DNA of 64,000 nucleotides, from contig CAVOTD010000066.1 of assembly GCA_963698995.1 (NCBI GenBank), positions 13,712 to 77,711 of the forward strand, written 5' to 3'. The translations under genes were made by a program, and so were the position numbers. Shown here one piece after another: positions 8,548-17,004 of the stretch (within the stretch, counting starts at the first letter, position 1; every line of letters begins with the position of its first letter). Below the pieces are notes generated by a model, which was not told the DNA's origin, searched no databases, and was given only the letters and a program-made list of their open reading frames with translations. The DNA comes from AP-15 sp963698995. GTDB taxonomy: Bacteria; Pseudomonadota; Alphaproteobacteria; ATCC43930; CGMCC-115725.

Positions 8548-9000
8548 ATGTCTGCTTTGTCGATCCGCGATGAGATTGGTTCGGAGGAGCTGCGCCGTCG
8601 GGCGCGGCGGGAGAGCGACGGTCGCGTCAGCGCCCGGCTGATCGCGATCGCCAACGCTCTGGAAGGTATGGATCGGGCAAGCGCAGCGCGGCTGGCCGGG
8701 ATGGACCGCCAGACCTTGCGTGACTGGGTTCACCGCTACAATGCGGAAGGGATTGCCGGGCTGTGCAATCGGCCAGCCCCGGGACGCAAGCCGAAGCTAA
8801 CCGAAGGGCAGATGGCGGCATTGAAAGCGGTCGTACTAGCCAACCCGATCGAACGGCATGGCTGGATCTCAGAGACAATCGCGCCTGACGCATGCGTCTT
8901 CCGGACCACTGGCGAGATCGTCGATACCTGTTGTGACGCTTGGAATTGGCTGCTCGGCAAACCGGATGCATTCGATCCCGTGTTCGTGTCCTTGGCTCGA
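8548..9000 (+). pseudogene. IS630-family transposase remnant with internal deletion
   Basis: Residues from the ATG at 8548 (SIRDEIGSEELRRRARRE, then LAGMDRQTLRDWVHRYN and GRKPKLTEGQ) are the N-terminal helix-turn-helix of an IS630-type transposase. At about 8852-8905 the sequence jumps to EIVDTCCDAWNWLL, which resembles the extreme C-terminal part of the same family. The whole catalytic DDE core, some 150 or more residues, is missing. After about 9000 the reading frame is no longer transposase-like. I found no terminal inverted repeats. The element cannot move by itself. Confidence 0.7.
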
Positions 9001-9029
9001 CGGGGACATGTTAATCAGGTCGGTGACCG

Positions 9030-9305
9030 AGCTCAACGAAATCCGCAGCCGCATGCCCGGTGGTGGCGAGCGCTTGGCGTACGCGGCGTCGCACTTCGGA
9101 TAAGCACAGCCGCTATAGTCGGATTTCGTGACGATCACCGCCTGCGTCATGTGCATGCGCTCGGCCAGCTGCTCCTGGGTGAGACCGGCACGGGCGCGCG
9201 CCTCGATCATCGCCGCCGCCAGCGAGAACTCCTCCTCAAGAGTATTGTAGGCCTTTGCGTATTCCGGATGCTTGCGCCAGGCGGCGAAGGATTCCTCGAC
9301 CGGAA
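9030..9305 (-). pseudogene. remnant of an XRE-type antitoxin/regulator gene
   Basis: On the minus strand, VEESFAAWRKHPEYAKAYN and LAAAMIEARARAGLTQEQLA followed by ERMHMTQAVI are typical of HigA-like helix-turn-helix antitoxins. Part of the usual C-terminus (GMRLRISL) survives after a scrambled stretch. The reading frame upstream of VEESF is closed by a TGA, and MSRKMISG in another frame looks like the original start, so there is a frameshift near 9300. Downstream the frame runs into the IS630 remnant. I see no toxin partner. It probably was interrupted by the transposon. Confidence 0.6.
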
Positions 9306-9391
9306 ATCATCTTCCGGCTCATGTCACCTCCTCCGCACGTCGCCTGTCTCGGCTCGATTCGCTCCGCTGGTGAGCTGCAGGATTTGCGGCG

Positions 9392-10291
9392 CTAAAGCAG
9401 GTCGGCGACCGCGTTCCAGTAGCGTCGCATCGCGGCGATGTGATCGCCGAGAGAGCGGCCGGCTATACGGTGCAGATGGCCGCTTTCGTAGTAATTGGCC
9501 AAGGTGAGGTGCGTGACCCCGATCGATTTCCAAAGTCGCACCTCGTCGCGCCATTCGCTCTCGGCGCCGGCACCGGCCGAGACCCGCGTGTCGATGCCGA
9601 TCGTTGCCGGATCACGCCCGGCTTCCTCGGCATAGCGGTGCAAGGTGGCGAAGGCGGTTCGCGCTTCCTCGCCGGGCGGGTAGGCGAGCGGCATCCAGCC
9701 GTCGCCCCATTTGGCGCAGCGGCGCAACGTCACATCGGCGTGACCGCCATACCACAACGGGATCTTGCGTCCGGAGGGCCTCGGGTTGATGCCGGCATCC
9801 TCGATCGTGTGCCATTTGCCCTTGAGGGTGACGTGCGGCTGCGCCCACAACGCCCGCATAACCTCGACCTGCTCCTCCGAGCGACGGCCGCGGTTGTGAA
9901 AATTTTCGTTGAGCCCGACGAACTCGATCTCGTTCCACCCGACCCCAATGCCGAGCCGGAATCGCCCGTCCGACAAGACGTCGAGAGAGGCGGCTTGTTT
10001 CGCGACGAGCACGGTTTGACGCTGCGCCAGGATCAAGACCTGGGTCGAGAAATCGGCGATGTTGGTGCAGCCCGCGAGGAAGCCGAACAGCACGAACGGG
10101 TCGTGGTACAAATCGGTCGATCGGGCGCGCGGTTGGGTCCAGCCGGGGCGGCTGGCGATATTGGCGCCCAGCACATGGTCGGGCGCTGCGATCCCGTGAT
10201 AGCCGATCGCCTCCGCCGCTTGGACAAACTCCCGCAAGATCGCCGGCCCACCGCCGATATCGACAATCGGAAGGGCTACGCCGAGTTTCAT
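9392..10291 (-). CDS. LLM class F420-dependent (luciferase-like) oxidoreductase
   Basis: 299 residues from the ATG at 10291, preceded at 5 bases by GGAGG. The bacterial luciferase-like TIM barrel is recognisable: MKLGVALPIVDIGGGP, HGIAAPDHVLG, the TQVLILAQRQTVLVAKQAA strand and LGIGVGWNEIEFVGLN, a motif typical of F420- or FMN-dependent members. KIPLWYGGHADVTLRR and WGDGWMPLA complete the cofactor site. The substrate is unknown. It is a single gene, and the 420 bases upstream are unusual non-coding sequence. Confidence 0.9.
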   Translation of the reverse strand: MKLGVALPIVDIGGGPAILREFVQAAEAIGYHGIAAPDHVLGANIASRPGWTQPRARSTDLYHDPFVLFGFLAGCTNIADFSTQVLILAQRQTVLVAKQAASLDVLSDGRFRLGIGVGWNEIEFVGLNENFHNRGRRSEEQVEVMRALWAQPHVTLKGKWHTIEDAGINPRPSGRKIPLWYGGHADVTLRRCAKWGDGWMPLAYPPGEEARTAFATLHRYAEEAGRDPATIGIDTRVSAGAGAESEWRDEVRLWKSIGVTHLTLANYYESGHLHRIAGRSLGDHIAAMRRYWNAVADLL

Positions 10292-10711
10292 CTGCACCTC
10301 CGCTCGTTTCCATTTCTTGCGCCGGCGTGAACATACCATGGGCGTGGGGCCGCGTTAGCATGCTCCTTGCGCAGCCAACCCGCGGCCAGCGGGGACCGCC
10401 TCACAAAACCCCAAGTTATGGATTATGATCGCCTACGTTTTTGTCGCATTTCGACAGGACGGAGAGATGTATCTCTTTTTTGTTCTTTTTTCGTGCCCGG
10501 TGTCGTAGGAGATATTCTTGGAGATAATTCCCGGTTTGACGTATTTAATTCCCGATTATGACCCAGGGAATTCCCGTTTAGCCCTGCTACGGGAATTGAC
10601 GGGCAAGTGGTTGATTTAGCCCGCCATTTTCGCAGCCTAAATGGCGGTTATCGTCGAAAATCGGCGAAATTCCCGGTTTCGACGGGAAAAACCGGGAAAT
10701 GAGCCGGGGCA
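10292..10711. repeat. non-coding interval with recurrent ATTCCCG motifs and two hairpins
   Basis: No convincing gene. Within 10525-10700 the motif ATTCCCG occurs four times, followed by GTTT, ATTA or GTTT, and twice more as CGGGAAT/CGGGAAA. Two inverted repeats lie in it: CCGCCATTT (10621-10629) with AAATGGCGG (10639-10647), and TTCCCGGTTT (10670-10679) with AAACCGGGAA (10689-10698). The second hairpin comes 13 bases beyond the stop of the SDR gene on the minus strand and could end that transcript, although no clear T-run follows. The left part, around 10430-10570, is visibly AT-richer than its surroundings. Confidence 0.6.
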
Positions 10712-11476
10712 CTACCCCATCGCGGAAAAGCCGCCATCGACCGGGATCGCGGCGCCGGTGATGAAATCCGAGGCATGCGAGGCGAGAAAGACGGCGATGC
10801 CGGCGAGGTCTTCGGGGACGCCCCAGCGGCCGGCCGGGGTGCGGGCCAGCACCCGTTCGTGCAGCCCCGCGACCTGCTGGCGGGCGTCGCGGGTCAGTTC
10901 GGTGTCGATCCAGCCCGGCAGGACGGCATTCACCTGGATGTTGTCCGCCGCCCAGGCTGCCGCCAGCGACTTGGTCAACTGGACGAGCGCACCTTTGCTC
11001 GCCGCATAAGGTGCGGCGTAGGCCGAGCCGAAGAGTGCGAACATCGAGCCGATATTGATTATCTTGCCGCCGCCGCCTTGCTGCAGTAACGGGTGAGCGG
11101 CCTGCGAACATAAAAAGGCTCCCGTCAGATTGATGTCGAGCACAGCATGCCACTCGGCCGCGGTATAGGTTTCCGGCGGCTTGCGGATCGAGGTTCCGGC
11201 GTTGTTGACGAGGATGTCGAGCCGGCCGAAGCGGGCGACCGTTTGATCGATCATTGCCAGACACGAGACCTCGTCGGCGACATCGAGCGCAATGAAGGCG
11301 CTCTTTCGGCCGAACTCGGAGAACCCGGCGAGCGCCGCCTCGGCCTTCTCGGCGTTGCGCGCAGCGATGACGATATTGGCGCCCGCCGCGGCGAGGCCGC
11401 GCGCCATGCCGAGCCCGATCCCGCCATTGCCGCCGGTGACCACGGCAACCCGTCCGGAGAGGTCGAAAGGAGCCAT
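10712..11476 (-). CDS. SDR family NAD(P)-dependent oxidoreductase
   Basis: 254 residues from the ATG at 11476. Classical short-chain dehydrogenase layout: TGGNGGIG near residue 18 binds the dinucleotide, NNAG near residue 91, the catalytic Ser in IGSMFAL and the Tyr/Lys pair in YAASKGAL. The C-terminus IPVDGGFSAMG is the usual ending. It resembles gluconate or 3-oxoacyl reductases, but the substrate is open. The start region is divergent with the FkbM methyltransferase, leaving only about 30 bases for both promoters, so the promoters must overlap coding sequence. Confidence 0.92.
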   Translation of the reverse strand: MAPFDLSGRVAVVTGGNGGIGLGMARGLAAAGANIVIAARNAEKAEAALAGFSEFGRKSAFIALDVADEVSCLAMIDQTVARFGRLDILVNNAGTSIRKPPETYTAAEWHAVLDINLTGAFLCSQAAHPLLQQGGGGKIINIGSMFALFGSAYAAPYAASKGALVQLTKSLAAAWAADNIQVNAVLPGWIDTELTRDARQQVAGLHERVLARTPAGRWGVPEDLAGIAVFLASHASDFITGAAIPVDGGFSAMG

Positions 11477-11508
11477 CAGCAATCTCCCAGAAGCGGCGGA
11501 ACGGCAAT

Positions 11509-12417
11509 GTGACCCGGAACCAGCCCGGCGATCTCCGCGCGATGATGGCGCTCCTCAAGGCGCTGTGGAAGCTCCGCCCGCCGGGTGAGCCGGAGCACCC
11601 GAGCACTCGGCTGGTTCGGCGATGGCGCGAGAAGCGGTTGCTGGCGCGTCTCGAGCGTGATTGGCCCGGCGGCTTTGCGCTGCATCGCACCGGCGATCTC
11701 GTCTATGTGCCGCACCCGCTCGACATGCGCGGTCGGCACGCGCTGCTTCATCCGCCCCGGGTCCACCCCGCCGTGCTGGCGTACCTCGGGCCGGGTTCGG
11801 TCGCGATCGACGTCGGCGCCAATCTCGGCGAATGGACGGTGCCGTTCGCTCGCGCGGTCGGCGCCGCGGGGCGGGTGCTCGCGATCGAGCCGACGCCGCG
11901 CAGTGCCGCGGCTCTCGAAGCGACACTCGCTGCCAATGCGCTGCGCCACGCCGAGGTCATCCGCTGCGCGGCCGGTGACCGTGACGGCGTGGCTGAGTTC
12001 GCCGTCCCGATCGTCACCTCGGCGCGCAGCGACACCGGCACCGCCCGGATCGGCCCCGCTCTTCCCGGCCATCAGGCGCTGCAGGTTCTCGTGCGCGCTC
12101 TCGGCTCGCTCGTCGCGGAGCACGGCCTCGATCGGCTCGACCTGATCAAGATCGATGTCGAAGGCAGTGAGCGGCACGTGCTTGACGGAGCCGCCGCAAT
12201 ACTTTGCCGACATCGTCCGGTCCTGGTAATCGAAACCGGCCACGAGGCCGAGGGCGATCGTCGGGCAATCCACGACCAGCTGCACCGGCTGCGCTATCGA
12301 ATGCTCGGTATTCTGCTCGATCACGGGATGGCGGCGGCCGATTGGCACGCCTACACCGGCGTCGATCCGCCGTTTCGCGCCGGTGACACCCACAACCTGC
12401 TGCTTGTGCCCGGCTGA
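11509..12417 (+). CDS. FkbM family methyltransferase
   Basis: 302 residues. The SAM site reads SVAIDVGANLGEWTVPFAR, then LAIEPTPRSAAALE. The late motif LIKIDVEGSERHVLDGA is diagnostic for FkbM-type methyltransferases, which often O-methylate sugars or polyketides. The start is given as the GTG at 11509; ATG codons at 11542 and 11545 are credible alternatives that lose 11 or 12 residues. No glycan or polyketide genes lie nearby, so the acceptor is unknown. It converges on the DUF72 gene at 12446. Confidence 0.88.
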   Translation: MTRNQPGDLRAMMALLKALWKLRPPGEPEHPSTRLVRRWREKRLLARLERDWPGGFALHRTGDLVYVPHPLDMRGRHALLHPPRVHPAVLAYLGPGSVAIDVGANLGEWTVPFARAVGAAGRVLAIEPTPRSAAALEATLAANALRHAEVIRCAAGDRDGVAEFAVPIVTSARSDTGTARIGPALPGHQALQVLVRALGSLVAEHGLDRLDLIKIDVEGSERHVLDGAAAILCRHRPVLVIETGHEAEGDRRAIHDQLHRLRYRMLGILLDHGMAAADWHAYTGVDPPFRAGDTHNLLLVPG

Positions 12418-12445
12418 AGCCCCAATCGGCCGTCGTTGCCGAGCG

Positions 12446-13213
12446 TCATTCGGCCAGCCGATGCAGGAGAGCCTGGGCAGCGGCGGGGGCGCGCACCTTG
12501 GCACCGTTGATAAAGTAGACAAAGCACTCCTGGGCGCCTTGCCCGAATTCCCGGCGAAGGCGGTCCGCCCACCGATCGAGAGCCTCCGGCGAATAGCCGG
12601 TGGGCTCGGATTCGGCGCAGCGCCGCAGCCGCGCATAGACGAAATCGGCGGTCGTTTCGCCAACGCCAAAGGCCGGGCGATTGTCGTCGTCGACAAGTGC
12701 GACGGCGACGCGGTGCCGCCGCAGCAGGTCGGTGAACGCAGGCGATGCGAAGCTATGATGGCGGATTTCGACAACATGGCGAATCGGGCGGTCCTCAAGC
12801 CGATCCGGCAACAATTGCAGGAAAGCGTCAAAGGCGGCTTCGTCGAAGGACGTCCATGGCGCCAACTGCCACAGGATCGGGCCGAGCTTGTCGCGCAGTT
12901 CGAGAACGCCGCTGGCAAAGAACCGCTCGATCGACGGGCCCGCCGCCGCAAGATCGGAGCGGTGCGTCGCAAAGCGCGGCCCCTTGACCGAAAAAACAAA
13001 GTCTGCCGGCGTATCGTCGTGCCACCGGCGAAAGCTCGCCGGCTTTTGCGCCCCGTAAAAGGTGCCGTTGATCTCGATCGCGGTGACTTGACGGCTCGCA
13101 TGGGCGAGCTCGCCGGCCTGAGGCAGGTCCTTCGGGTAGAACGCGCCGCCGCGCCATGGCGGATAGACCCAACCGCCGATTCCGACGCGGATACGAGGTG
13201 CGGCGCTCGTCAC
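12446..13213 (-). CDS. DUF72 domain-containing protein
   Basis: 255 residues starting with GTG at 13213. The sequence follows the DUF72 family throughout: VGIGGWVYPPWRGGAFYPK, AIEINGTFYG, FVFSVKGPRFATH, LGPILWQLAPW, VEIRHHSFASP and the late FVYARLRR. The fold is a TIM barrel, and in most bacteria the function is unknown. Length is normal. It lies between the FkbM gene, with which it converges, and the lipoprotein gene, with no clear operon partner. Confidence 0.9.
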   Translation of the reverse strand: MTSAAPRIRVGIGGWVYPPWRGGAFYPKDLPQAGELAHASRQVTAIEINGTFYGAQKPASFRRWHDDTPADFVFSVKGPRFATHRSDLAAAGPSIERFFASGVLELRDKLGPILWQLAPWTSFDEAAFDAFLQLLPDRLEDRPIRHVVEIRHHSFASPAFTDLLRRHRVAVALVDDDNRPAFGVGETTADFVYARLRRCAESEPTGYSPEALDRWADRLRREFGQGAQECFVYFINGAKVRAPAAAQALLHRLAE

Positions 13214-13296
13214 AGTCGCGAATCCGGGTTGGGGTCAGACTGGTCGGGTCGTCGACGACGGCGAACCCAGCTCGTCAGGATGAGCCGGCGGTTCCG

Positions 13297-13788
13297 TCAA
13301 TAGACACCCTTGAGCGGAGTTGTCTCACGCTTCTCGACCGGAGCGGGCGCCGCACCGGTGGTTCCTTGATAACCCAGGAGCTTGCTCGACAGACTCTGCT
13401 CGCCGACGATCGCGTTGGCGTCAGGCGCCTGCCCGTTGCGCGCGCCGATATCGGGCAGCCCATCCTCGGCGCGGCGCAGGCGAAAATCGGGAGCTTGCTT
13501 GCCCGGCTCGCCGGGCCCGGCCTGCTCGATCACTTGACGAGCCTGCTGGTCAGCGCTCTTTTCCTGCGGCCGCGCGGCGCCGGGCTGCGGCGGCCGCAGA
13601 TCAAAATCGGGTGGCATCGTCAGCGGTGCGCGAGATTCGACCGCGAACTCGTCGGGCGAGGTCTTTTCGAGACCGATCGATCGCTTCAGGTCGGTACAGC
13701 CCGAAAGCAACAAGGCGCTTGCAGAGCAAAAATAGGCGAAAGCAAAAAGAGCGCCGCGCACGGCGCAGAACTGATGATCACAGGACAT
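13297..13788 (-). CDS. DUF3035 lipoprotein (BamF-type, outer membrane assembly)
   Basis: About 163 residues from the ATG at 13788 (another at 13815). A signal peptide ends in the lipobox LLLSGC, so the protein should be lipidated. The mature part has the family signature SPDEFAVESRAPLTMPPDF followed by LRPPQPGA, which marks the alphaproteobacterial DUF3035 group. A member in Caulobacter is BamF, a subunit of the outer membrane beta-barrel assembly complex. In many alphaproteobacteria this gene directly follows lspA; here lspA is 7.5 kb away on the same strand, with metal-transport genes between. Confidence 0.85.
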   Translation of the reverse strand: MSCDHQFCAVRGALFAFAYFCSASALLLSGCTDLKRSIGLEKTSPDEFAVESRAPLTMPPDFDLRPPQPGAARPQEKSADQQARQVIEQAGPGEPGKQAPDFRLRRAEDGLPDIGARNGQAPDANAIVGEQSLSSKLLGYQGTTGAAPAPVEKRETTPLKGVY

Positions 13789-13872
13789 GGCACAGATCCC
13801 TCCCCACCTCGTCATTTAATGCACCTCGCGGGACGGAAGCAAGTCATCGCCCAACGAAGCCTAGGAAAAATC

Positions 13873-13916
13873 GCGACCGGACGCGCTTGATCCGGCTCTA
13901 GCGCGCGACCGGTCGC
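13873..13916. promoter_or_regulatory. hairpin in the lipoprotein/cbtB intergenic region
   Basis: GCGACCGG at 13873-13880 and CCGGTCGC at 13909-13916 form an 8-bp inverted repeat, with an inner GCGC/GCGC pair. It sits 45 bases before the cbtB start. It may be a leader hairpin or a protein-binding site. I looked for a cobalamin riboswitch here because cbtB genes often have one, and did not see the B12 box. Confidence 0.35.
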
Positions 13917-13960
13917 ATCGGGTAAACCATGGTCCGATAACCGCCGCCAAGGATAGGCAG

Positions 13961-14155
13961 ATGCAAACTCAGACGATCGGCTCGCACCAAGGTGCCGAGG
14001 CACGGCTATTTTCCCGTTCGGAAGCCCTCGGCGGGGCAATTTTTGCTGCGCTGCTCGGTGCCTTCCTGATTTGGGGAGTTGGCTTTTCGCACATTGACGT
14101 GCTGCACAACGCGGCTCACGATACCCGGCACTCCGCGGGCTTTCCCTGTCACTAA
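13961..14155 (+). CDS. cbtB: CbtB, small subunit of a cobalt transporter
   Basis: 64 residues with one transmembrane helix (EALGGAIFAALLGAFLIWGVGFS) and a His-rich C-terminus, HIDVLHNAAHDTRHSAGFPCH, the hallmark of CbtB. The His cluster is thought to bind cobalt. It is followed 5 bases later by cbtA, so the pair forms an operon for predicted cobalt uptake, normally serving cobalamin synthesis. Confidence 0.9.
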   Translation: MQTQTIGSHQGAEARLFSRSEALGGAIFAALLGAFLIWGVGFSHIDVLHNAAHDTRHSAGFPCH

Positions 14156-14160
14156 CCGGC

Positions 14161-14871
14161 ATGGCCGCGCTCCGCCGCCTGATTTTTGCGGCGCTCTACG
14201 CCGGATCGCTGGCGGGCATTTTCGCCACCGTGGCCCATCAGGTCGGTACGGTGCCGCTGATCCTCCAAGCCGAGGTCTACGAGAAGCCGGCAGCGCCTGC
14301 GCTGGCGTGGGAGCCGGAGGCCGGCGCCGAGCGCACTGCCTATACATTGCTTGCGGATGTCCTGACCGGCATCGGTTTTGCGCTTCTGCTCGTCGCCGGG
14401 CTCAGCCTGCGCGGCGGCGAAGTCACTTGGCGGGAGGGTCTCTTTTGGGGCCTGGCAGGATTTGCCGCAGTCGCCGTGGCGCCGAGCCTCGGCCTGCCGC
14501 CGCAACTGCCCGGAAGCGAGGCCGCTCCGCTCTTCGAGCGTCAGATCTGGTGGCTATGGACCGCTGTTTCGGCCGGGTGCGGGTTGGCACTGCTCGCCTT
14601 GACAAAGCGGCCGCATTGGACGGTCCTCGCGGCGATTCTGCTGGTGCTGCCCCATCTTTACGGGGCGCCGGAACCAAATGAATATGTGGCCGCGGTGCCC
14701 GCTTCGCTTGCCCGTCACTTCGTCGTCGCCACCACTGTCGTGAATTTCTTGTTTTGGCTGATCCTGGGCGCGGCTAGCGGATATTTCTACGGTCGCTTCA
14801 AATTACCGGGTGTTGCCGGCGCGGGCACTCCCGCATGGCGGCCCCTCGCTGACCAAAGCGAGCTGAAATGA
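14161..14871 (+). CDS. cbtA: CbtA family cobalt transporter
   Basis: 236 residues with five or more predicted membrane helices. The N-terminus LIFAALYAGSLAGIFATVAHQVG and the paired motifs (LQAEVYE in the first loop, LFERQIWWLWTA in the middle) match CbtA. A PHLYGAPEPNEYVAAVP loop near residue 165 is also typical. It follows cbtB by 5 bases and converges on the MFS gene. The presumed role is cobalt transport across the inner membrane. Confidence 0.9.
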   Translation: MAALRRLIFAALYAGSLAGIFATVAHQVGTVPLILQAEVYEKPAAPALAWEPEAGAERTAYTLLADVLTGIGFALLLVAGLSLRGGEVTWREGLFWGLAGFAAVAVAPSLGLPPQLPGSEAAPLFERQIWWLWTAVSAGCGLALLALTKRPHWTVLAAILLVLPHLYGAPEPNEYVAAVPASLARHFVVATTVVNFLFWLILGAASGYFYGRFKLPGVAGAGTPAWRPLADQSELK

Positions 14872-14908
14872 ATGCCCCGGCATGACCCGATCTGTTATGC
14901 GGGCTTGG

Positions 14909-16171
14909 TCAATTGGCAGATGTCCGGGCCTCTTCGGGTGGACGAACCTTCTGAAAATTAATCAACAGCAGAATATCGTAAAGGGCCTTGACCGCGCCGC
15001 CGATCAGCAGCGGCCAGCCAAAGGGGGAAAGCGCCAGCAAATAGCCCGAGATCATCGAGCCGGCCGCCCATGCAAAGGTTTTGGGTACCGCCGTTAGACT
15101 TGCCGCCGCCGGCCGTTCTTCGGGTGTCACTACCGCCATCACATACGAGGCCCGAGTTGGCACGTCCATCTGCGACAATGCACTGCGCGCGAGCAGCAGT
15201 GCAATCGCGGTGGCGAGGTCGGGCGCGAAGGGGATCAGCATCAACAGGATGTTGGATGGTAAATGCGTGAAAACCATCGTGTTGATCAGCCCGATGCGCG
15301 CCGCGATCGGCACCGCGACAAGATAGGATAGCGCCGAGCACAGGCTGCTCCAGAACAGGATCGCTGCGGCTGTCGTGATCGAAACCTGGAAAGCCTCGTA
15401 GAGCCACAGCGCCAGCAGCGACTGCACCAGGAAGCCGGTTCCGAACGAATCCATGCCGAAGAGCGCAGCCATGCCGTAAACCAGGCGCTTTGACTGCTGC
15501 AGCGGTACCGTCGGAGCCTCTTCGGCGATCTCGACGGCTGGCGAGAGCGGCCGGTACAGCATGAAGGCGATCAGCCCCAGCACTGCATAGAGGCCAAACA
15601 TAAGCTGCATCGCCGCGGTAGTGGAGCGGCCGATCCAGATGCTGATGAAGTCGGGAAGTGCAGCTGCGAGCACGCCGAGCGCGGTCGCACAAGAACCGAT
15701 CAGACTATAGCGCGCAAACAGCGCAGTTCGCCGGCTCGGCTGAATTGTTTGGGTGAGCACGGTCTGCTCGAGCGGTACGAAAATGCTCGCGTCGCCTGAA
15801 GTCGGGTTCATCGTTCCGACAAGGGCAATGACGAGCAGCGGCCAGAAACTCGTGATTACCGCAAATCCGGCCCCGGTAGCCGCCATCAGAACTGCTGCCG
15901 CGAGCAGGAGCAGGCGTCGGGAATGCCGGTTTGCGATCCATCCGACCCAGAGGGTAAGTAACGCCGTACCGATCAGCGTACTGGTCACGATTGCGCCAAT
16001 CGCGAGCGCACTGAAGCCGAGCTTGATCAAATAGATCGGCAGCAGCAGGGCGACAAAGCCGTCACCAAACGCCCGCACGCCCCGCGCTCCGAGGACACGC
16101 AGCGCATCGGCCGAAATCCCTGGGGGGATCGGCCGCCACCACTCGTCACCAACTGCCAAGCCGACCGTCAT
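14909..16171 (-). CDS. MFS transporter
   Basis: 420 residues with about 12 hydrophobic helices. The MFS loop motif appears as WVGWIANRHSRRLLLL after helix 2, and a second-half cytoplasmic loop is PIAARIGLI. There is a DVPTRASYVMAVVTPEER segment late in the protein that recurs in drug/sugar-type MFS groups of alphaproteobacteria. The substrate is unknown. It starts 45 bases after the stop of the outer membrane protein gene on the same strand, so it may be the last gene of the chrB-chrA-DUF1259-YncE cluster. Confidence 0.85.
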   Translation of the reverse strand: MTVGLAVGDEWWRPIPPGISADALRVLGARGVRAFGDGFVALLLPIYLIKLGFSALAIGAIVTSTLIGTALLTLWVGWIANRHSRRLLLLAAAVLMAATGAGFAVITSFWPLLVIALVGTMNPTSGDASIFVPLEQTVLTQTIQPSRRTALFARYSLIGSCATALGVLAAALPDFISIWIGRSTTAAMQLMFGLYAVLGLIAFMLYRPLSPAVEIAEEAPTVPLQQSKRLVYGMAALFGMDSFGTGFLVQSLLALWLYEAFQVSITTAAAILFWSSLCSALSYLVAVPIAARIGLINTMVFTHLPSNILLMLIPFAPDLATAIALLLARSALSQMDVPTRASYVMAVVTPEERPAAASLTAVPKTFAWAAGSMISGYLLALSPFGWPLLIGGAVKALYDILLLINFQKVRPPEEARTSAN

Positions 16172-16215
16172 GCCTCAGCTCCCACGCATGACCAGGCGCA
16201 ACCCCGACGTCAGCG

Positions 16216-17004
16216 TCAGCGGCGCCCATGCAGTGCCGCAACGGTGAACCCGGACAGCAGATCAGGCCCCTTCGCGACGCCGAACGCAAACGTCACTCCG
16301 GCGCGGATCTCGCCGGCCGTGCGATCATTGATGCGCGCTCCGCGGACACCGAAGTCGACGGCGATATTGTCTTGGACCTGCCAGATCGCCCCGATCAGCG
16401 CGGAACGGGTACGCAGCTCCCCAATATTGCGGTCGTAAAAGATCTCGGCGGCCGGCCGCACGATCCAATCGCGCGGGCCCTCGATGATCGTGTCGAGAAA
16501 ATAATCAGCATGCTGGTCGCGGGTCAGCGCGGCGGCGGCATTGAGGTGCACCGTTCCCCAATCCCATCGCTGTGAAAGGATGCCGGCAAGGCTGAAGCCG
16601 GTGCCGCGCTCGTCGTGGATCCCGGGCAACAGGATGCCGAACTCCGTGGCGATGCTCGGCCCCGGCTTCTCCTGCAGGCTTCCCTCGCGCAGCACTCCCT
16701 TGAGCAAGGCGTCGTTGCCGATCAGCCTGGTTCCTGTGGTATCGGCGCCGAGCCCATGCGCGAGGTCGCCTTCGAGCACCGCTTCCCAGCCGCGGGTGAA
16801 GCCGTAATTGATCCTGACATCGGGTGCAAAGAGGGCGCGCTGCGACCCCTCGCGCAGATATTCGACAGGGCCAAGCTCGATCTCGATTTCGCCGCTTTCG
16901 GCGACGGCGGCATCGGTCCCGTCGAACGGGCGATAGGCCTGCGCCGCGCTGAACCAGGTGAGCAGCGCCGCCACCAGAGCGGCGGCGGCCCTCGCGCCTT
17001 TCAT
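16216..17004 (-). CDS. predicted outer membrane beta-barrel protein
   Basis: 262 residues from the ATG at 17004, which overlaps the stop of the YncE-like gene as ATGA. An N-terminal signal peptide (ALVAALLTWFSAAQA) is followed by alternating amphipathic strands rich in aromatic and charged residues (VRINYGFTRGWEAVLEGDLA, WDWGTVHLNAAAAL, IAVDFGVRGARIND). The chain ends near AGVTFAFGVA. This resembles small transporter-type barrels of the phenol-degradation MetA-like group. What passes through it is not known. Confidence 0.7.
   Translation of the reverse strand: MKGARAAAALVAALLTWFSAAQAYRPFDGTDAAVAESGEIEIELGPVEYLREGSQRALFAPDVRINYGFTRGWEAVLEGDLAHGLGADTTGTRLIGNDALLKGVLREGSLQEKPGPSIATEFGILLPGIHDERGTGFSLAGILSQRWDWGTVHLNAAAALTRDQHADYFLDTIIEGPRDWIVRPAAEIFYDRNIGELRTRSALIGAIWQVQDNIAVDFGVRGARINDRTAGEIRAGVTFAFGVAKGPDLLSGFTVAALHGRR

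Noticed and set aside
8869..9210. Intact 113-residue minus-strand HTH gene
   Set aside because: The frame continues into the IS630 remnant, the true upstream part of the antitoxin is outside its start, and the middle is scrambled. It is a remnant.
9440..10330. Plus-strand 296-residue frame opposite the LLM oxidoreductase
   Set aside because: The minus-strand product has the full luciferase-like pattern and a good ribosome site. The plus frame has neither.
13816..13960. Cobalamin riboswitch upstream of cbtB
   Set aside because: cbtB genes often have one, but I found no B12 box or matching conserved helices. Only a simple inverted repeat is present.
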